From NCBI GenBank assembly GCA_011773785.1, contig WVWY01000021.1, positions 8,673 through 44,152 of the forward strand: a stretch of DNA of 35,480 nt, given 5' to 3'. The position numbers and the translations under genes are program-made. This document shows positions 1 to 7,757 of this stretch, in pieces (the stretch's first letter is position 1; each line of letters opens with the position of its first letter). The DNA comes from Candidatus Nitrosomaritimum khambatensis (GTDB lineage Archaea > Thermoproteota > Nitrososphaeria > Nitrososphaerales > Nitrosopumilaceae). The notes below the pieces were generated by a model. That model was not told the origin of the DNA. It saw only the letters and a list, made by a program, of their open reading frames with translations, and searched no databases.

Positions 1-327
1 GCAATTAGTGAGGAATCAGAATTTCTCAACGTTGATGGTGACAGGGCAGCAGCATATGTTGCCGGTAAAGTAGGCACTGACAAAGTTCTATTTATCACAA
101 ATGTAGATGGACTATTGATGGATGACAAGTTAGTTACAAAACTAACCCTTGCTGAGGCAAAAGAGATTAGGCCAAAGATTGGTCCCGGTATGGAGAAAAA
201 AATCCTCGCATCAACTGAAGCACTTGATATGGGAGTAAAAGAAGCACTAATTGCAAACGGACAAAAAGAAAATCCGGTCTCTTCAGCTATTGCTCACGAA
301 AATTGTACGGTGATTGAACATGAGTGA
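1..327 (+). CDS. lysZ: [LysW]-aminoadipate/[LysW]-glutamate kinase LysZ, C-terminal part (5' end outside window)
   Basis: The reading frame is open from base 1, so only the last 108 residues are present. They match the C-terminal half of the amino-acid kinase (carbamate kinase/NAGK-like) fold. An NVDGDRAA stretch is followed by LFITNVDGLL, the nucleotide-binding strand of acetylglutamate-kinase relatives, and by a GPGMEKKI segment near the end. In the LysW pathway this enzyme phosphorylates the side-chain carboxyl of aminoadipate (lysine route) or glutamate (ornithine route) while the substrate is attached to LysW. Identity as LysZ rather than plain ArgB rests on the following lysJ, lysW, lysX and lysK genes. 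The stop (TGA 325-327) overlaps the lysJ start, so the two are translationally coupled. lysY is expected just upstream, outside the window. Confidence 0.9.
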   Translation, partial: AISEESEFLNVDGDRAAAYVAGKVGTDKVLFITNVDGLLMDDKLVTKLTLAEAKEIRPKIGPGMEKKILASTEALDMGVKEALIANGQKENPVSSAIAHENCTVIEHE

Positions 328-1501
328 AGATCAATTTATGGGAAACCTGTATCAGAGATTTCCAGTAACACTTGAGAAAGGAAAAGGAGCTCACGTGTGG
401 GATGTTGATGGAAAAGAGTACATTGACTGCATGGGAGGATACGGCGTTGCACTTGTTGGACATCAAAATGAAAGAGTAAACAAAGCAATCAAAGACCAAG
501 TTGATAAAATTATTACTGTTCACAGTTCCCTGTACAACAAAACAAGAGAAGAATTTCTAAAAACGCTAATTGGGTTAGCGCCAAAAAATCTAACACAAGT
601 CCATCTTAACAACAGCGGTGCAGAAGCAGTAGAAGCTGCAATAAAGTTTGCACGAAAGTTTACCGGAAAAAAAGGAATGGTTGCAATGAAAGGATCATAC
701 CACGGAAAATCTTTTGGAGCATTATCAATTACATTTAATCCAAAATACAAAAAAGCGTTTCAGCCACTTGTTGAAAAAGTATCTTTTGCATCTTATGGTG
801 ACATTGAATCACTTCGCTCCGTAATTGATGAGGATACTGCATTTGTGATTTTAGAGCCAATTCAAGGAGAAAGCGGAATTAATGTTGCACCTGATGGATT
901 TTTGCAAGATGTTAGAAAGCTCTGTGATGAGAAGGGAATCATTCTAATTTTTGACGAAATACAGGCGGGGCTAGGACGTACAGGCCGATTATGGGCATGT
1001 GATCATTGGAATACTGCACCAGACATTTTGTGCCTTGCAAAGGGAATTGCAGGAGGAGTTCCAATGGGAGCAACTTTGGTTAGGCCTGACATTTTAGCTG
1101 CAATTAGCAAAGGAGAGCACTCATCAACGTTTGGAGGCAATCCTCTATCATGTGCTGCAGGAACTGCTGCGCTAAAAGCTCTAACTGAAGACGGATTGAT
1201 TGAAAACTCTGAAAAGATGGGAAAGATCTTCCATGAAGGGCTAGAAAAACTAAAAGAAAAGCACCCAATTATCAGAGAAGTTAGAGGAAAGGGTTTGATG
1301 ATAGGTGTAGAACTCAAGTTTGAAGTTCGAGACGTATTAATGAGTTTAATTGAAAAGGGAATTTTGATGCTATATTCTGGAAGAAATATTCTTAGAATTC
1401 TTCCTCCACTAGTCATAACCGAAGAAGACATAACAAAAGTTTTACAAACCCTAGATACAGTACTAAGTGAAGAGGAGAAAAAACGAAATGTTCAAGGATA
1501 A
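320..1501 (+). CDS. lysJ: [LysW]-aminoadipate semialdehyde / glutamate semialdehyde transaminase LysJ
   Basis: This is a 393-residue class III PLP-dependent aminotransferase of the acetylornithine aminotransferase family. It transfers an amino group to the semialdehyde held on LysW, giving LysW-lysine (or LysW-ornithine). The PLP lysine is K241 in CLAKGIAGG, and the ring-nitrogen Asp is D212 in IFDEIQAG. The NNSGAEAVE segment forms the phosphate-binding region, and TFGGNPL is also present. I chose ATG 320 over a TTG six bases upstream because GGTGA at 309-313 gives a well-placed ribosome binding site and the start overlaps the lysZ stop. Its 3' end overlaps the next gene by 14 bases. Length is normal for the family. 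Thaumarchaea may use the same enzyme for arginine. Confidence 0.93.
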   Translation: MSEDQFMGNLYQRFPVTLEKGKGAHVWDVDGKEYIDCMGGYGVALVGHQNERVNKAIKDQVDKIITVHSSLYNKTREEFLKTLIGLAPKNLTQVHLNNSGAEAVEAAIKFARKFTGKKGMVAMKGSYHGKSFGALSITFNPKYKKAFQPLVEKVSFASYGDIESLRSVIDEDTAFVILEPIQGESGINVAPDGFLQDVRKLCDEKGIILIFDEIQAGLGRTGRLWACDHWNTAPDILCLAKGIAGGVPMGATLVRPDILAAISKGEHSSTFGGNPLSCAAGTAALKALTEDGLIENSEKMGKIFHEGLEKLKEKHPIIREVRGKGLMIGVELKFEVRDVLMSLIEKGILMLYSGRNILRILPPLVITEEDITKVLQTLDTVLSEEEKKRNVQG

Positions 1502-1907
1502 AGTGGATGAAAAAATAATAGAATTCCTTCGAGAAAACTCTAGAGAATCTTTTGTTGACATTGGCAAAAAGCTAAAGTTATCTGAATCTGCTGTAAGAAG
1601 AAGAGTAAAAAATCTTGTAGACAGCGGTGCAATTAAAAAATTCACGCTAGAGCTTGGAGAAGAAAACGTCACCAGTGCAATAGTTTTGGTTTCAGTAGAC
1701 TCTGCAACAGATACATCAAAAGTTTCACTAAAGCTTGCCAAGCTTGAAGGAGTCAAAACTGTCTATGAAATTACTGGACAGTACGACATTACAACAATAA
1801 TTAGCGCGTCAAACATTTCAGAAATCAACAACAGTATTGACGCACTCAGGAAAATTCCCGGCGTAATTGATACAAATACAGTAATTATTCTTCGCAAAGT
1901 AGCCTAA
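1488..1907 (+). CDS. Lrp/AsnC-family transcriptional regulator (LysM-like by position)
   Basis: This 139-residue protein has a typical Lrp layout. An N-terminal winged helix (about residues 1-60, with IGKKLKLSESAVRRRVKNL as recognition region) is followed by a RAM/ACT ligand domain containing GVKTVYEITGQYDI. ATG 1488 is supported by GAGGAG at 1472-1477; the longer GTG-initiated frame has no such support. It overlaps lysJ and so is co-transcribed with lysine genes. Lrp-type regulators in lysine clusters are known from Sulfolobus (LysM), where lysine is the effector. By position this protein is a candidate regulator of both flanking lys operons, but the effector is not visible in the sequence. 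Confidence 0.88.
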   Translation: MFKDKVDEKIIEFLRENSRESFVDIGKKLKLSESAVRRRVKNLVDSGAIKKFTLELGEENVTSAIVLVSVDSATDTSKVSLKLAKLEGVKTVYEITGQYDITTIISASNISEINNSIDALRKIPGVIDTNTVIILRKVA

Positions 1908-1969
1908 AACGACATTCGGTTAGAAATTTCGAATTCTTGCTAAAATAGGATCATCTTTGTCAATTTTCA

Positions 1970-1997
1970 ACGAACCTAGTACGAATATGTTTATATG
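1970..1997 (+). promoter_or_regulatory. Promoter of the homocitrate synthase-lysWXK operon with a direct repeat
   Basis: A TATA-like TTTATATG lies at 1990-1997, 27-34 nt before the ATG at 2024, fitting a leaderless or very short-leader mRNA. Just upstream, ACGAA occurs twice (1970-1974 and 1981-1985), 11 bp apart, about one helical turn. That is a plausible recognition site for TFB or for the adjacent Lrp-type regulator. Operator function is inferred. Confidence 0.5.
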
Positions 1998-2023
1998 CTC
2001 AATTTAGGTCAGCGATTCCTGTA

Positions 2024-3214
2024 ATGAAAGATCCGAATCACTATGCAGATTTGTACAACGCTTACGATAAGAACCCTAAAAAAATTCGCGTGTTGGACAG
2101 CACACTTAGAGAAGGAGAACAGCACCCAGGAGTGTCGTTTACAAATAAACAACGAATCCAAATTGCGTGGATGTTAGATTACTTTGGAGTTGACCAAATT
2201 GAAATTTCACCTGTTGTTTCACCTGATCACAAAGACGCTGTTAAAACAATTATCAAGCAAGGTCTAAAGGCCGACATTGTATCTCACGGACGTGCACTCA
2301 AAGAAGACATTGATGTGTCATTAAGCTGCGATGCAAAATGGTGTGCAGCATACCTTGGTATTTCTGATGTTCACCTAAAGGACAAATTAAGAATCACAAG
2401 AGAGGAAGCTATGGAGAGAGCTGTTCAAACAGTAGAGTATGCAAAGTCTCATGGCTTAAAAATTAGGTTTACTGTAGAAGATGGAAGTAGAGCAGAGCCA
2501 GAGTACCTCTTAAAGATGTGCAGAGCAATTGAAGAAGCAGGAGTAGACAGAATAAGTCTTCCTGACACTGTAGGAATACTTCGTCCTATTGGGATGTACA
2601 ATTTTGTTAAAAAAGTAAGAGAAGCAGTAGACACTCCTCTTGATGCACACGTTCACAATGATATCGGTTTTGCACTTGCCAATGCGTTTGCTGCATGCGA
2701 TGCAGGAGTTGATCAAATTCACACAACAATTGATGGGATTGGGGAAAGAACTGGAATTCCTTCACTAGCTGAAGTTTCAGTTGCACTGACTTATCTTTTC
2801 AAATCTCCAAACGACTTTAGATTAGATATGCTTCAAGACCTTTCAAGACTAATTGAGGAATACACCACAATCAGACCTTATGATTCAAAGCCTATTGTAG
2901 GCTCTTCAGCTTACAAACACAAGGCAGGGACTCACCTTGCAGCCATTCTTAGAAATCCCGCCGCATATGAGCCCATTCCTCCTAGAACAGTTGGAAACCG
3001 CAGAAGGATAGTATTTGGCGAACTGGCAGGAAAAACTGGGGCTTCTTATCTTATGTCCATTTTGGGACTTGGTCAAGACACCGAATCAGCAAAGGCAGTT
3101 GCAGCGGGGTTGAAAAATCTTCGAATGGGAGACTTGCTTGAGATACCTCTAGAAGAAAGGCTTGAAAAAAAGATAATTAATGACGAAAAAGGAGAAAAAT
3201 CCGAGGAAAAATAA
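2024..3214 (+). CDS. lysS: Homocitrate synthase-type enzyme (LysS)
   Basis: This 396-residue DRE-TIM metallolyase begins with the signature DSTLREGEQHPGV (about residues 26-38). HVHNDIGFALAN, containing the two metal-binding histidines, lies in the middle. It condenses 2-oxoglutarate with acetyl-CoA to homocitrate, the first committed step of aminoadipate-route lysine synthesis. Isopropylmalate synthase, citramalate synthase and homocitrate synthase share this fold; the placement directly before lysW-lysX-lysK favours homocitrate synthase. The C-terminal tail is short and charged, with no large regulatory domain. The stop codon overlaps the lysW start by one base. Confidence 0.88.
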   Translation: MKDPNHYADLYNAYDKNPKKIRVLDSTLREGEQHPGVSFTNKQRIQIAWMLDYFGVDQIEISPVVSPDHKDAVKTIIKQGLKADIVSHGRALKEDIDVSLSCDAKWCAAYLGISDVHLKDKLRITREEAMERAVQTVEYAKSHGLKIRFTVEDGSRAEPEYLLKMCRAIEEAGVDRISLPDTVGILRPIGMYNFVKKVREAVDTPLDAHVHNDIGFALANAFAACDAGVDQIHTTIDGIGERTGIPSLAEVSVALTYLFKSPNDFRLDMLQDLSRLIEEYTTIRPYDSKPIVGSSAYKHKAGTHLAAILRNPAAYEPIPPRTVGNRRRIVFGELAGKTGASYLMSILGLGQDTESAKAVAAGLKNLRMGDLLEIPLEERLEKKIINDEKGEKSEEK

Positions 3215-3381
3215 TGGCAAAATGTGACGAATGTGATGCAGATATCTCCATACCAAGCGATGCTTTAGAAGGAGAAATCGTAACGTGTCCCGAGTGCGGT
3301 GCAAGTTTTGAATTAGCTAAAGGAGCAGAAGGTTTCGATCTAAAGCCGGCCCAAACGGTTGGCGAGGATTGGGGACAGTGA
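3214..3381 (+). CDS. lysW: Amino-group carrier protein LysW (55 aa, ends in Gln)
   Basis: LysW is a small acidic carrier to which aminoadipate (or glutamate) is attached during lysine/ornithine synthesis. The 55-residue product has the zinc-ribbon cysteines C4, C7, C25 and C28 and the characteristic tail E-D-W-G-x at the very end. ATG 3214 shares one base with the preceding stop, and its own TGA (3379-3381) overlaps the GTG start of lysX. In characterised LysW proteins (Thermus, Sulfolobus) the last residue is Glu, whose gamma-carboxyl receives the substrate amino group. Here the last codon is CAG, Gln. Everything else fits LysW well, so the identity is secure, but the C-terminal residue is unexpected. 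Confidence 0.92.
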   Translation: MAKCDECDADISIPSDALEGEIVTCPECGASFELAKGAEGFDLKPAQTVGEDWGQ

Positions 3382-4226
3382 ATCCTGACGTAACGATTCT
3401 TTACGACACCATCCGATGGGAAGAAAAAGCTCTACTAGAAGCTGGAAAGAAAAAGGGTATCAATATCCAGATGGTTGATTGTAAGAAATTATTTTTAGAT
3501 TTAGAAAAAAAACCAGAAGATTACGGAACAGTGATTCAGAGATGTGTAAGCTATTACAGAAACCTTCACTCAACTGCGGCTCTTGAGGGGCTAGGAGTTA
3601 ATGTGATCAATTGCCTAAACACTGGAATCTTAGCTGGAAACAAACTATTCACCCACATGTTGCTCAAAAAAGAAGGAGTTCCAACACCTGATGCAACAGT
3701 TGCATTTTCAAAGGATGCCGCTATGGAAGCCCTTGATTTGCAAGGATACCCCAAGGTAATCAAACCAACCGTTGGTAGTTGGGGAAGACTAATCTCAAAA
3801 CTAAACGACAAAGACTCTGCTGAAGGAATTATTGAAAGTAGAGAAAAAATGTATCCTATTTACCAGGTTCATTATCTAGAGGAATTTGTCCAAAGACCCC
3901 CCAGAGACATTCGAGCAATTATGGTTGGAGACAAGGTTGTTGCAGCCATATACAGGACATCAGGAAGTGGCAACTGGAAGACCAACATGGCCCTTGGAGG
4001 CACAGCAACTCCATGCGAAGTAAGCCCAGAGATGGAAGAGATGTGCATAAAGGCAAAGAATGCAGTGCAGGGACAGATTGTAGGCGTAGACCTAATGGAA
4101 AGCGATGAGAAGGGACTAGTTGTCCACGAGGTTAACAACACCACTGAATACAAGAACACTGTACGAGTCTGCGAAGTTGACATACCTTCATTAATGCTTG
4201 ATTATGCAATGCAATCTGGCAAGTAA
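3378..4226 (+). CDS. lysX: [LysW]-alpha-aminoadipate ligase LysX (RimK-like ATP-grasp)
   Basis: This 282-residue ATP-grasp ligase links the alpha-amino group of aminoadipate to the C-terminal residue of LysW. Visible family features are the N-terminal VTILYDTIRWEEKAL, GYPKVIKPTVGSWGR (ATP-grasp subdomain), FVQRPPRDIRAIMVGD, ALGGTATPCEVS and the C-terminal HEVNNTTEYKN with metal- and substrate-binding residues. The GTG at 3378 gives a four-base GTGA overlap with lysW; a TTG at 3369 would start inside the lysW tail codons and is less likely. Archaea may have LysX, ArgX or a bifunctional enzyme; lysine specificity is inferred from the homocitrate synthase gene in the same operon. Confidence 0.9.
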   Translation: MNPDVTILYDTIRWEEKALLEAGKKKGINIQMVDCKKLFLDLEKKPEDYGTVIQRCVSYYRNLHSTAALEGLGVNVINCLNTGILAGNKLFTHMLLKKEGVPTPDATVAFSKDAAMEALDLQGYPKVIKPTVGSWGRLISKLNDKDSAEGIIESREKMYPIYQVHYLEEFVQRPPRDIRAIMVGDKVVAAIYRTSGSGNWKTNMALGGTATPCEVSPEMEEMCIKAKNAVQGQIVGVDLMESDEKGLVVHEVNNTTEYKNTVRVCEVDIPSLMLDYAMQSGK

Positions 4227-4229
4227 GAA

Positions 4230-5363
4230 TTGGACACAAACTTTACAGTAACACCAAGATTTGCAGTTAAGATGCTAGAAAAGGCACTTCGTCTATACAC
4301 TCCTTCTCTTAATGAAAGAGCTTTGGCAGAGTTTTTGGCAGACAAGTGTGATGATTTAGGTTTTGAAGACATTCACATAGATGAGGTAGGAAATATTTTG
4401 GCAAAGAAAGGTTCAGGTTCTCCAAAGATTCTTCTTTGCGGTCACATGGACGTTGTTCCAGGAAAAGTAAAGGTAAGAAAAGAAGGAGACTCCCTTTACG
4501 GCCGAGGGGCATCAGATGCAAAAGCTCCTTTAATGGCAATGCTTTTTGCAGCAGCTTCTATTCAAAGCAACAACGGAACAATACTTTTTGTTGGAGCAGT
4601 TGATGAAGAGGGAAACGCGACAGGAATCAAGAACCTTGTAAAAAAAGAGATGGATATCGATTACGCAATTTTTGGAGAACCAAGTGGAATTAAACAAGTA
4701 ACTATTGCTTACAAGGGAAGGCTTGCAATAAACCTCAAGGTAACAGTTGAAGATAGTGCACATGCAAGTGCACCTTGGTTATCAAAAAATGCAATAGAAG
4801 AATCCATGATATTTACTAATGAGCTAAAAAAGGGTCTTGAATCAGGTCAGGAGGAAAAAACCAAAGGCATGCTTTTGACTGCAACATTAACTGAGATTAC
4901 CGGCGGAACAAGTCATAACGTTACTCCAAAAGAGTGTGAAGCCATAATGGATATCAGAATTCCTGTTGACAAGAATTGCAAAAACGTAGAGCAACAAATC
5001 GCTACACTAGTTAAGGAAATTGCACAGAGGCGTGGTGTTGAGGCATTTTACTCCATACTTGATGAGACTGAGCCATTTGAGGCACCACACAACTCACCTC
5101 TTGTGCGTGCATTTACCCTTGGAGTTATGGAAGTAGAGCATGCAAGACCTACACTAATTAGAAAAACGGGAACAGGCGACATGAATGTTATTGGAAACCA
5201 ATGGGACATTCCAGTTGTAACTTATGGACCTGGCGACCCACACGAGGCTCATACCATAGATGAAAAAGTATCAATTGACGAGTATCTACGAGGAATTGAA
5301 ATTTTGAAAAAAACACTTGCACATCTCAAGCGACTTCATGACAGAAAAATAAAGATAAAGTAA
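4230..5363 (+). CDS. lysK: [LysW]-lysine / [LysW]-ornithine hydrolase LysK (M20 metallopeptidase)
   Basis: LysK releases lysine (or ornithine) from LysW in the final step. The 377-residue product is an M20-family di-metal hydrolase. GHMDVVPG carries the first metal His and the adjacent Asp, GRGASDAKAPL the bridging Asp, DEEGNATG the catalytic Glu pair, and HEAHTIDE near the C-terminus the last His. The frame opens at TTG 4230, three bases after the lysX stop; the next in-frame ATG is 4272. I keep TTG because it preserves the N-terminal helix and the tight operon spacing, but this start is uncertain. The stop overlaps the diphthine synthase start by one base. Confidence 0.9.
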   Translation: MDTNFTVTPRFAVKMLEKALRLYTPSLNERALAEFLADKCDDLGFEDIHIDEVGNILAKKGSGSPKILLCGHMDVVPGKVKVRKEGDSLYGRGASDAKAPLMAMLFAAASIQSNNGTILFVGAVDEEGNATGIKNLVKKEMDIDYAIFGEPSGIKQVTIAYKGRLAINLKVTVEDSAHASAPWLSKNAIEESMIFTNELKKGLESGQEEKTKGMLLTATLTEITGGTSHNVTPKECEAIMDIRIPVDKNCKNVEQQIATLVKEIAQRRGVEAFYSILDETEPFEAPHNSPLVRAFTLGVMEVEHARPTLIRKTGTGDMNVIGNQWDIPVVTYGPGDPHEAHTIDEKVSIDEYLRGIEILKKTLAHLKRLHDRKIKIK

Positions 5364-6400
5364 TGCTGTGGTTTGTTGGATTAGGAATTTCAGGTGCAAA
5401 GTCAATACCACTTGAAGCGCAGGAAGTTTTAGGAAAAGCTGACATTGTATATCTTGAGCAATTCACAAGCCCCATCGGAAAATCAGATTTAACAAAAATA
5501 AAAAAAATGACAAAAGGTCAATTCAAAACTGCAAAAAGATGGCAGGTAGAAGACGGCAATGAGATTTTAAAAAATGCAAAAAGAAAAAAAATTGTTTTGC
5601 TCTCCTATGGAGATCCGTACATTGCAACTACTCACATTGAGTTAAGAGCAAGAGCTATTGAAGAAAAAATAAAAACTCACTCTATACATGCATCGTCTTC
5701 ATTGACTTCAATGATTGGAGAGTGCGGACTTCACTTTTACAAAGTTGGAAGGATTGCCACAATAATGAGCGACATGAAATCACTTACAACTCCTTACTAT
5801 GTAATTTACAAAAACATCATTGAGGGAAATCACACAGTCTTGCTTTTAGAATATAATCAGGACAAAGATTTTTTCTTGGATCCCAAGGAGGCAATCATTG
5901 GATTGTTGGAAACAGAAAAGGGTCAAAAAAGAAATGTCATTAATCCAAATACACACGCAATAGTGGCATCTAGAATAGGGTTCAAGGACCAATCAATTGT
6001 TTCAGGGAATTTCTCGAGCCTAAAAAAGCAAGATTTTGGAAAGCCACCACATACTGTCATAATTACTGGAAGGTTGCACTTTACAGAGTCTGATGCTCTA
6101 AAGATTTTTGGAAAATGTATTGATGAGCCATCAGATAATTCTGAAAAGACCAAAAAGATTTCAGTGCAAATGATGAAAAAGTACGTTCCAATGGTAAGAG
6201 AAGCCCTTGAAGAAGTAGAGCCCCTCTACAAAGACCAAAAGGAGTTTCAAACTATTTTGGAAAATGCAGAGCTGTACATCCAAGATGCCGAAAAGTTCTT
6301 AGAAGACGGGCAAGACGAAGTTGCCATTCTCAGCATTGGATACGCAGATGGTTTGGTTGATGCCTTGAGATTAGCAAAGGGCATGGAACCCAAAATGTGA
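5363..6400 (+). CDS. dphB: Diphthine synthase DphB with C-terminal DUF357-like domain
   Basis: Residues 1 to about 260 are a classic diphthine synthase, a SAM-dependent tetrapyrrole-methylase-fold enzyme that methylates the modified histidine of elongation factor 2. The start MLWFVGLGISGAKSIPLEA, the LSYGDPYIATTH segment and HASSSLTSMIGECGLHFYK are diagnostic. The protein is 345 residues, whereas the usual length is about 250-265. The extra 75-80 residues form a helical segment with YIQDAEKFLEDGQDEVAILSI and YADGLVDALR, which resembles the small archaeal DUF357 family. The function of that tail is unknown. The gene starts one base inside the lysK stop, so it is co-translated with lysine genes although functionally unrelated. 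Confidence 0.92.
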   Translation: MLWFVGLGISGAKSIPLEAQEVLGKADIVYLEQFTSPIGKSDLTKIKKMTKGQFKTAKRWQVEDGNEILKNAKRKKIVLLSYGDPYIATTHIELRARAIEEKIKTHSIHASSSLTSMIGECGLHFYKVGRIATIMSDMKSLTTPYYVIYKNIIEGNHTVLLLEYNQDKDFFLDPKEAIIGLLETEKGQKRNVINPNTHAIVASRIGFKDQSIVSGNFSSLKKQDFGKPPHTVIITGRLHFTESDALKIFGKCIDEPSDNSEKTKKISVQMMKKYVPMVREALEEVEPLYKDQKEFQTILENAELYIQDAEKFLEDGQDEVAILSIGYADGLVDALRLAKGMEPKM

Positions 6401-6442
6401 ATATCGATGAATTAAAGAGTGGGATTATTCTAGGAGATAAGG

Positions 6443-7060
6443 TTGAAACCTTTAGAAAAACTTATTGTGTCCTCAATGTATGTTGCCTCAATTAGCAACA
6501 GAGAACCTATTGAGATTATCAAGGAGAAGGGGGGAATCACTCAAGAGGTAATTGATTCTAAAATAGATGAATGCATCAAAAATGATCTTATAAAAGAAGA
6601 TAGAAAAACTCTTACTGAGTTTGGAAGAAGTTCTCTTAAAGTTGTTTTAGCTGGAGGAGTTTTTGACATTATTCATCCAGGACACATCCATACATTAAAG
6701 GCAGCAAAAGATCTTGGAGACGTATTAATCGTCGTCATCGCTACAGATAACACTGCAGAAAAAATGAAAAAAAGAAAACCACTTCATGATCAGGACCAAA
6801 GAAAGTTGCTGGTAGATTCACTATCAGTGGTAGACTTGAGTGTAGTTGGCCACGAAGGAGATATTTTCAAAACTGTGGATATAATAAAGCCACAAATTAT
6901 TGCCTTAGGCTATGATCAAGTGCATCAAGAAAAATTCATCACAGAAGGATGTAAGAAGATCAACCTTGATGTGCAAGTTGCAAGGCTTCAATCACCAATT
7001 CCTGAAGTATCAAGCTCTATCATTGAAAAAAAATACGGCGAAAACATACACGATATTTAG
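6443..7060 (+). CDS. ribL: FAD synthase-type nucleotidyltransferase (RibL-like) with N-terminal helical domain
   Basis: The product has 205 residues. Residues 66 to the end form a cytidylyltransferase-like domain: AGGVFDIIHPGH (HPGH at 78-81, the HxGH nucleotide-binding motif), HDQDQRKLLVDSL and the terminal SSSIIEKKYG, corresponding to the ISSTxIR-like motif. Archaeal RibL converts FMN to FAD using ATP. The first 65 residues are a separate helical, possibly winged-helix segment not needed for catalysis. TTG 6443 is chosen because GGAG at 6433-6436 is well spaced; ATG 6476 would remove the first turn of the domain. The convergent neighbour is riboflavin kinase, which supplies FMN and strongly supports FAD synthase over glycerol-3-phosphate cytidylyltransferase. 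Confidence 0.82.
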   Translation: MKPLEKLIVSSMYVASISNREPIEIIKEKGGITQEVIDSKIDECIKNDLIKEDRKTLTEFGRSSLKVVLAGGVFDIIHPGHIHTLKAAKDLGDVLIVVIATDNTAEKMKKRKPLHDQDQRKLLVDSLSVVDLSVVGHEGDIFKTVDIIKPQIIALGYDQVHQEKFITEGCKKINLDVQVARLQSPIPEVSSSIIEKKYGENIHDI

Positions 7061-7061
7061 A

Positions 7062-7748
7062 TTATTTTCCGTTAATTGGAATTGTTATTGTAACTTTTGA
7101 GCCGTCTGAGAGTCTTGCGCTTTTTCTAATATTGTTTTTTGAAATAAGCTCAATTGTTGATTTGTCGTGATGTGTTCTCTCTAATCTAATTAGTTGACAA
7201 TCAACATTGGAGTTGAGTTTAGCGTTGAAGCACTTTACCCAACCGTATGTCCTTTTGCCGTCAGAGTAACCACTAATTCGTATCCCTTCCATTCCCTCAA
7301 ATTGTCTTACGGCTTCTGTGTATTCTTTTTTTCCTAGTTTCACGTTTAGGGTTCCTGGAAATGGAATGTAACCAATTTTGGACTTGAATTGTTTGGTGTA
7401 TCCTTTAAGCGACATATAGTACGCGCCTTCACCCATTCCAGTAACTAGAGTTCCTTTCAACAAAACTTCAGAAGGTGCAGACTCTAAACTTTTTTGCAAA
7501 GCGTTAGATAATTTTACCATTTCAGAATATCCTTTAGAAGTAATCTTTACAGAAATTTTTCTTCCACTAATTATTCTCTCAATGAAATTATTTTCTTCAA
7601 GATCAAGCAGGTGTTTTGATGCAGACTGTTGAGACTTTTTGATTTCTTTTCCTAAAGAAGAAGTTGTAATTGTGACAAAGTTGTGTTTTGCTCCTTTAGA
7701 TAAAAGATGTGTGAGGGTTAGAATGTGCTGAATCTTGAGTTCAGTCAT
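7062..7748 (-). CDS. ribK: CTP-dependent riboflavin kinase RibK with N-terminal winged helix
   Basis: The 228-residue protein has two domains. Residues 1-95 form a winged-helix DNA-binding domain (SLGKEIKKSQQSASKHLLDLE). Residues 96-228 are the archaeal riboflavin kinase barrel (DUF120), with KGTLVTGMGEGAYYMSLKGY, IGYIPFPGTLNVKL and a late RTHHDKSTIELIS. It makes FMN using CTP rather than ATP. The chosen ATG is 7748; a TTG one codon earlier is also possible. It starts 9 bases after the dnaG stop and so is in one operon with dnaG, while the convergent ribL stops one base away. The winged helix may let the enzyme act as a regulator, as proposed for some archaeal RibK/RbkR proteins. Confidence 0.9.
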   Translation of the reverse strand: MTELKIQHILTLTHLLSKGAKHNFVTITTSSLGKEIKKSQQSASKHLLDLEENNFIERIISGRKISVKITSKGYSEMVKLSNALQKSLESAPSEVLLKGTLVTGMGEGAYYMSLKGYTKQFKSKIGYIPFPGTLNVKLGKKEYTEAVRQFEGMEGIRISGYSDGKRTYGWVKCFNAKLNSNVDCQLIRLERTHHDKSTIELISKNNIRKSARLSDGSKVTITIPINGK

Positions 7749-7757
7749 CAAAAAACC

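Noticed and set aside
3872-4183. 103-residue minus-strand ORF inside lysX
   Set aside because: Antisense of a well-supported gene; no motif and no promoter.
6398-6493. Short GTG-initiated frame (NIDELKSGIILGDKV...) in the gap between dphB and the FAD synthase gene
   Set aside because: It stops after about 31 codons and runs out of frame through the ribL start. It could be a frameshifted N-terminal extension or a leader, but no second piece supports it and the GGAG before TTG 6443 explains the gene better.
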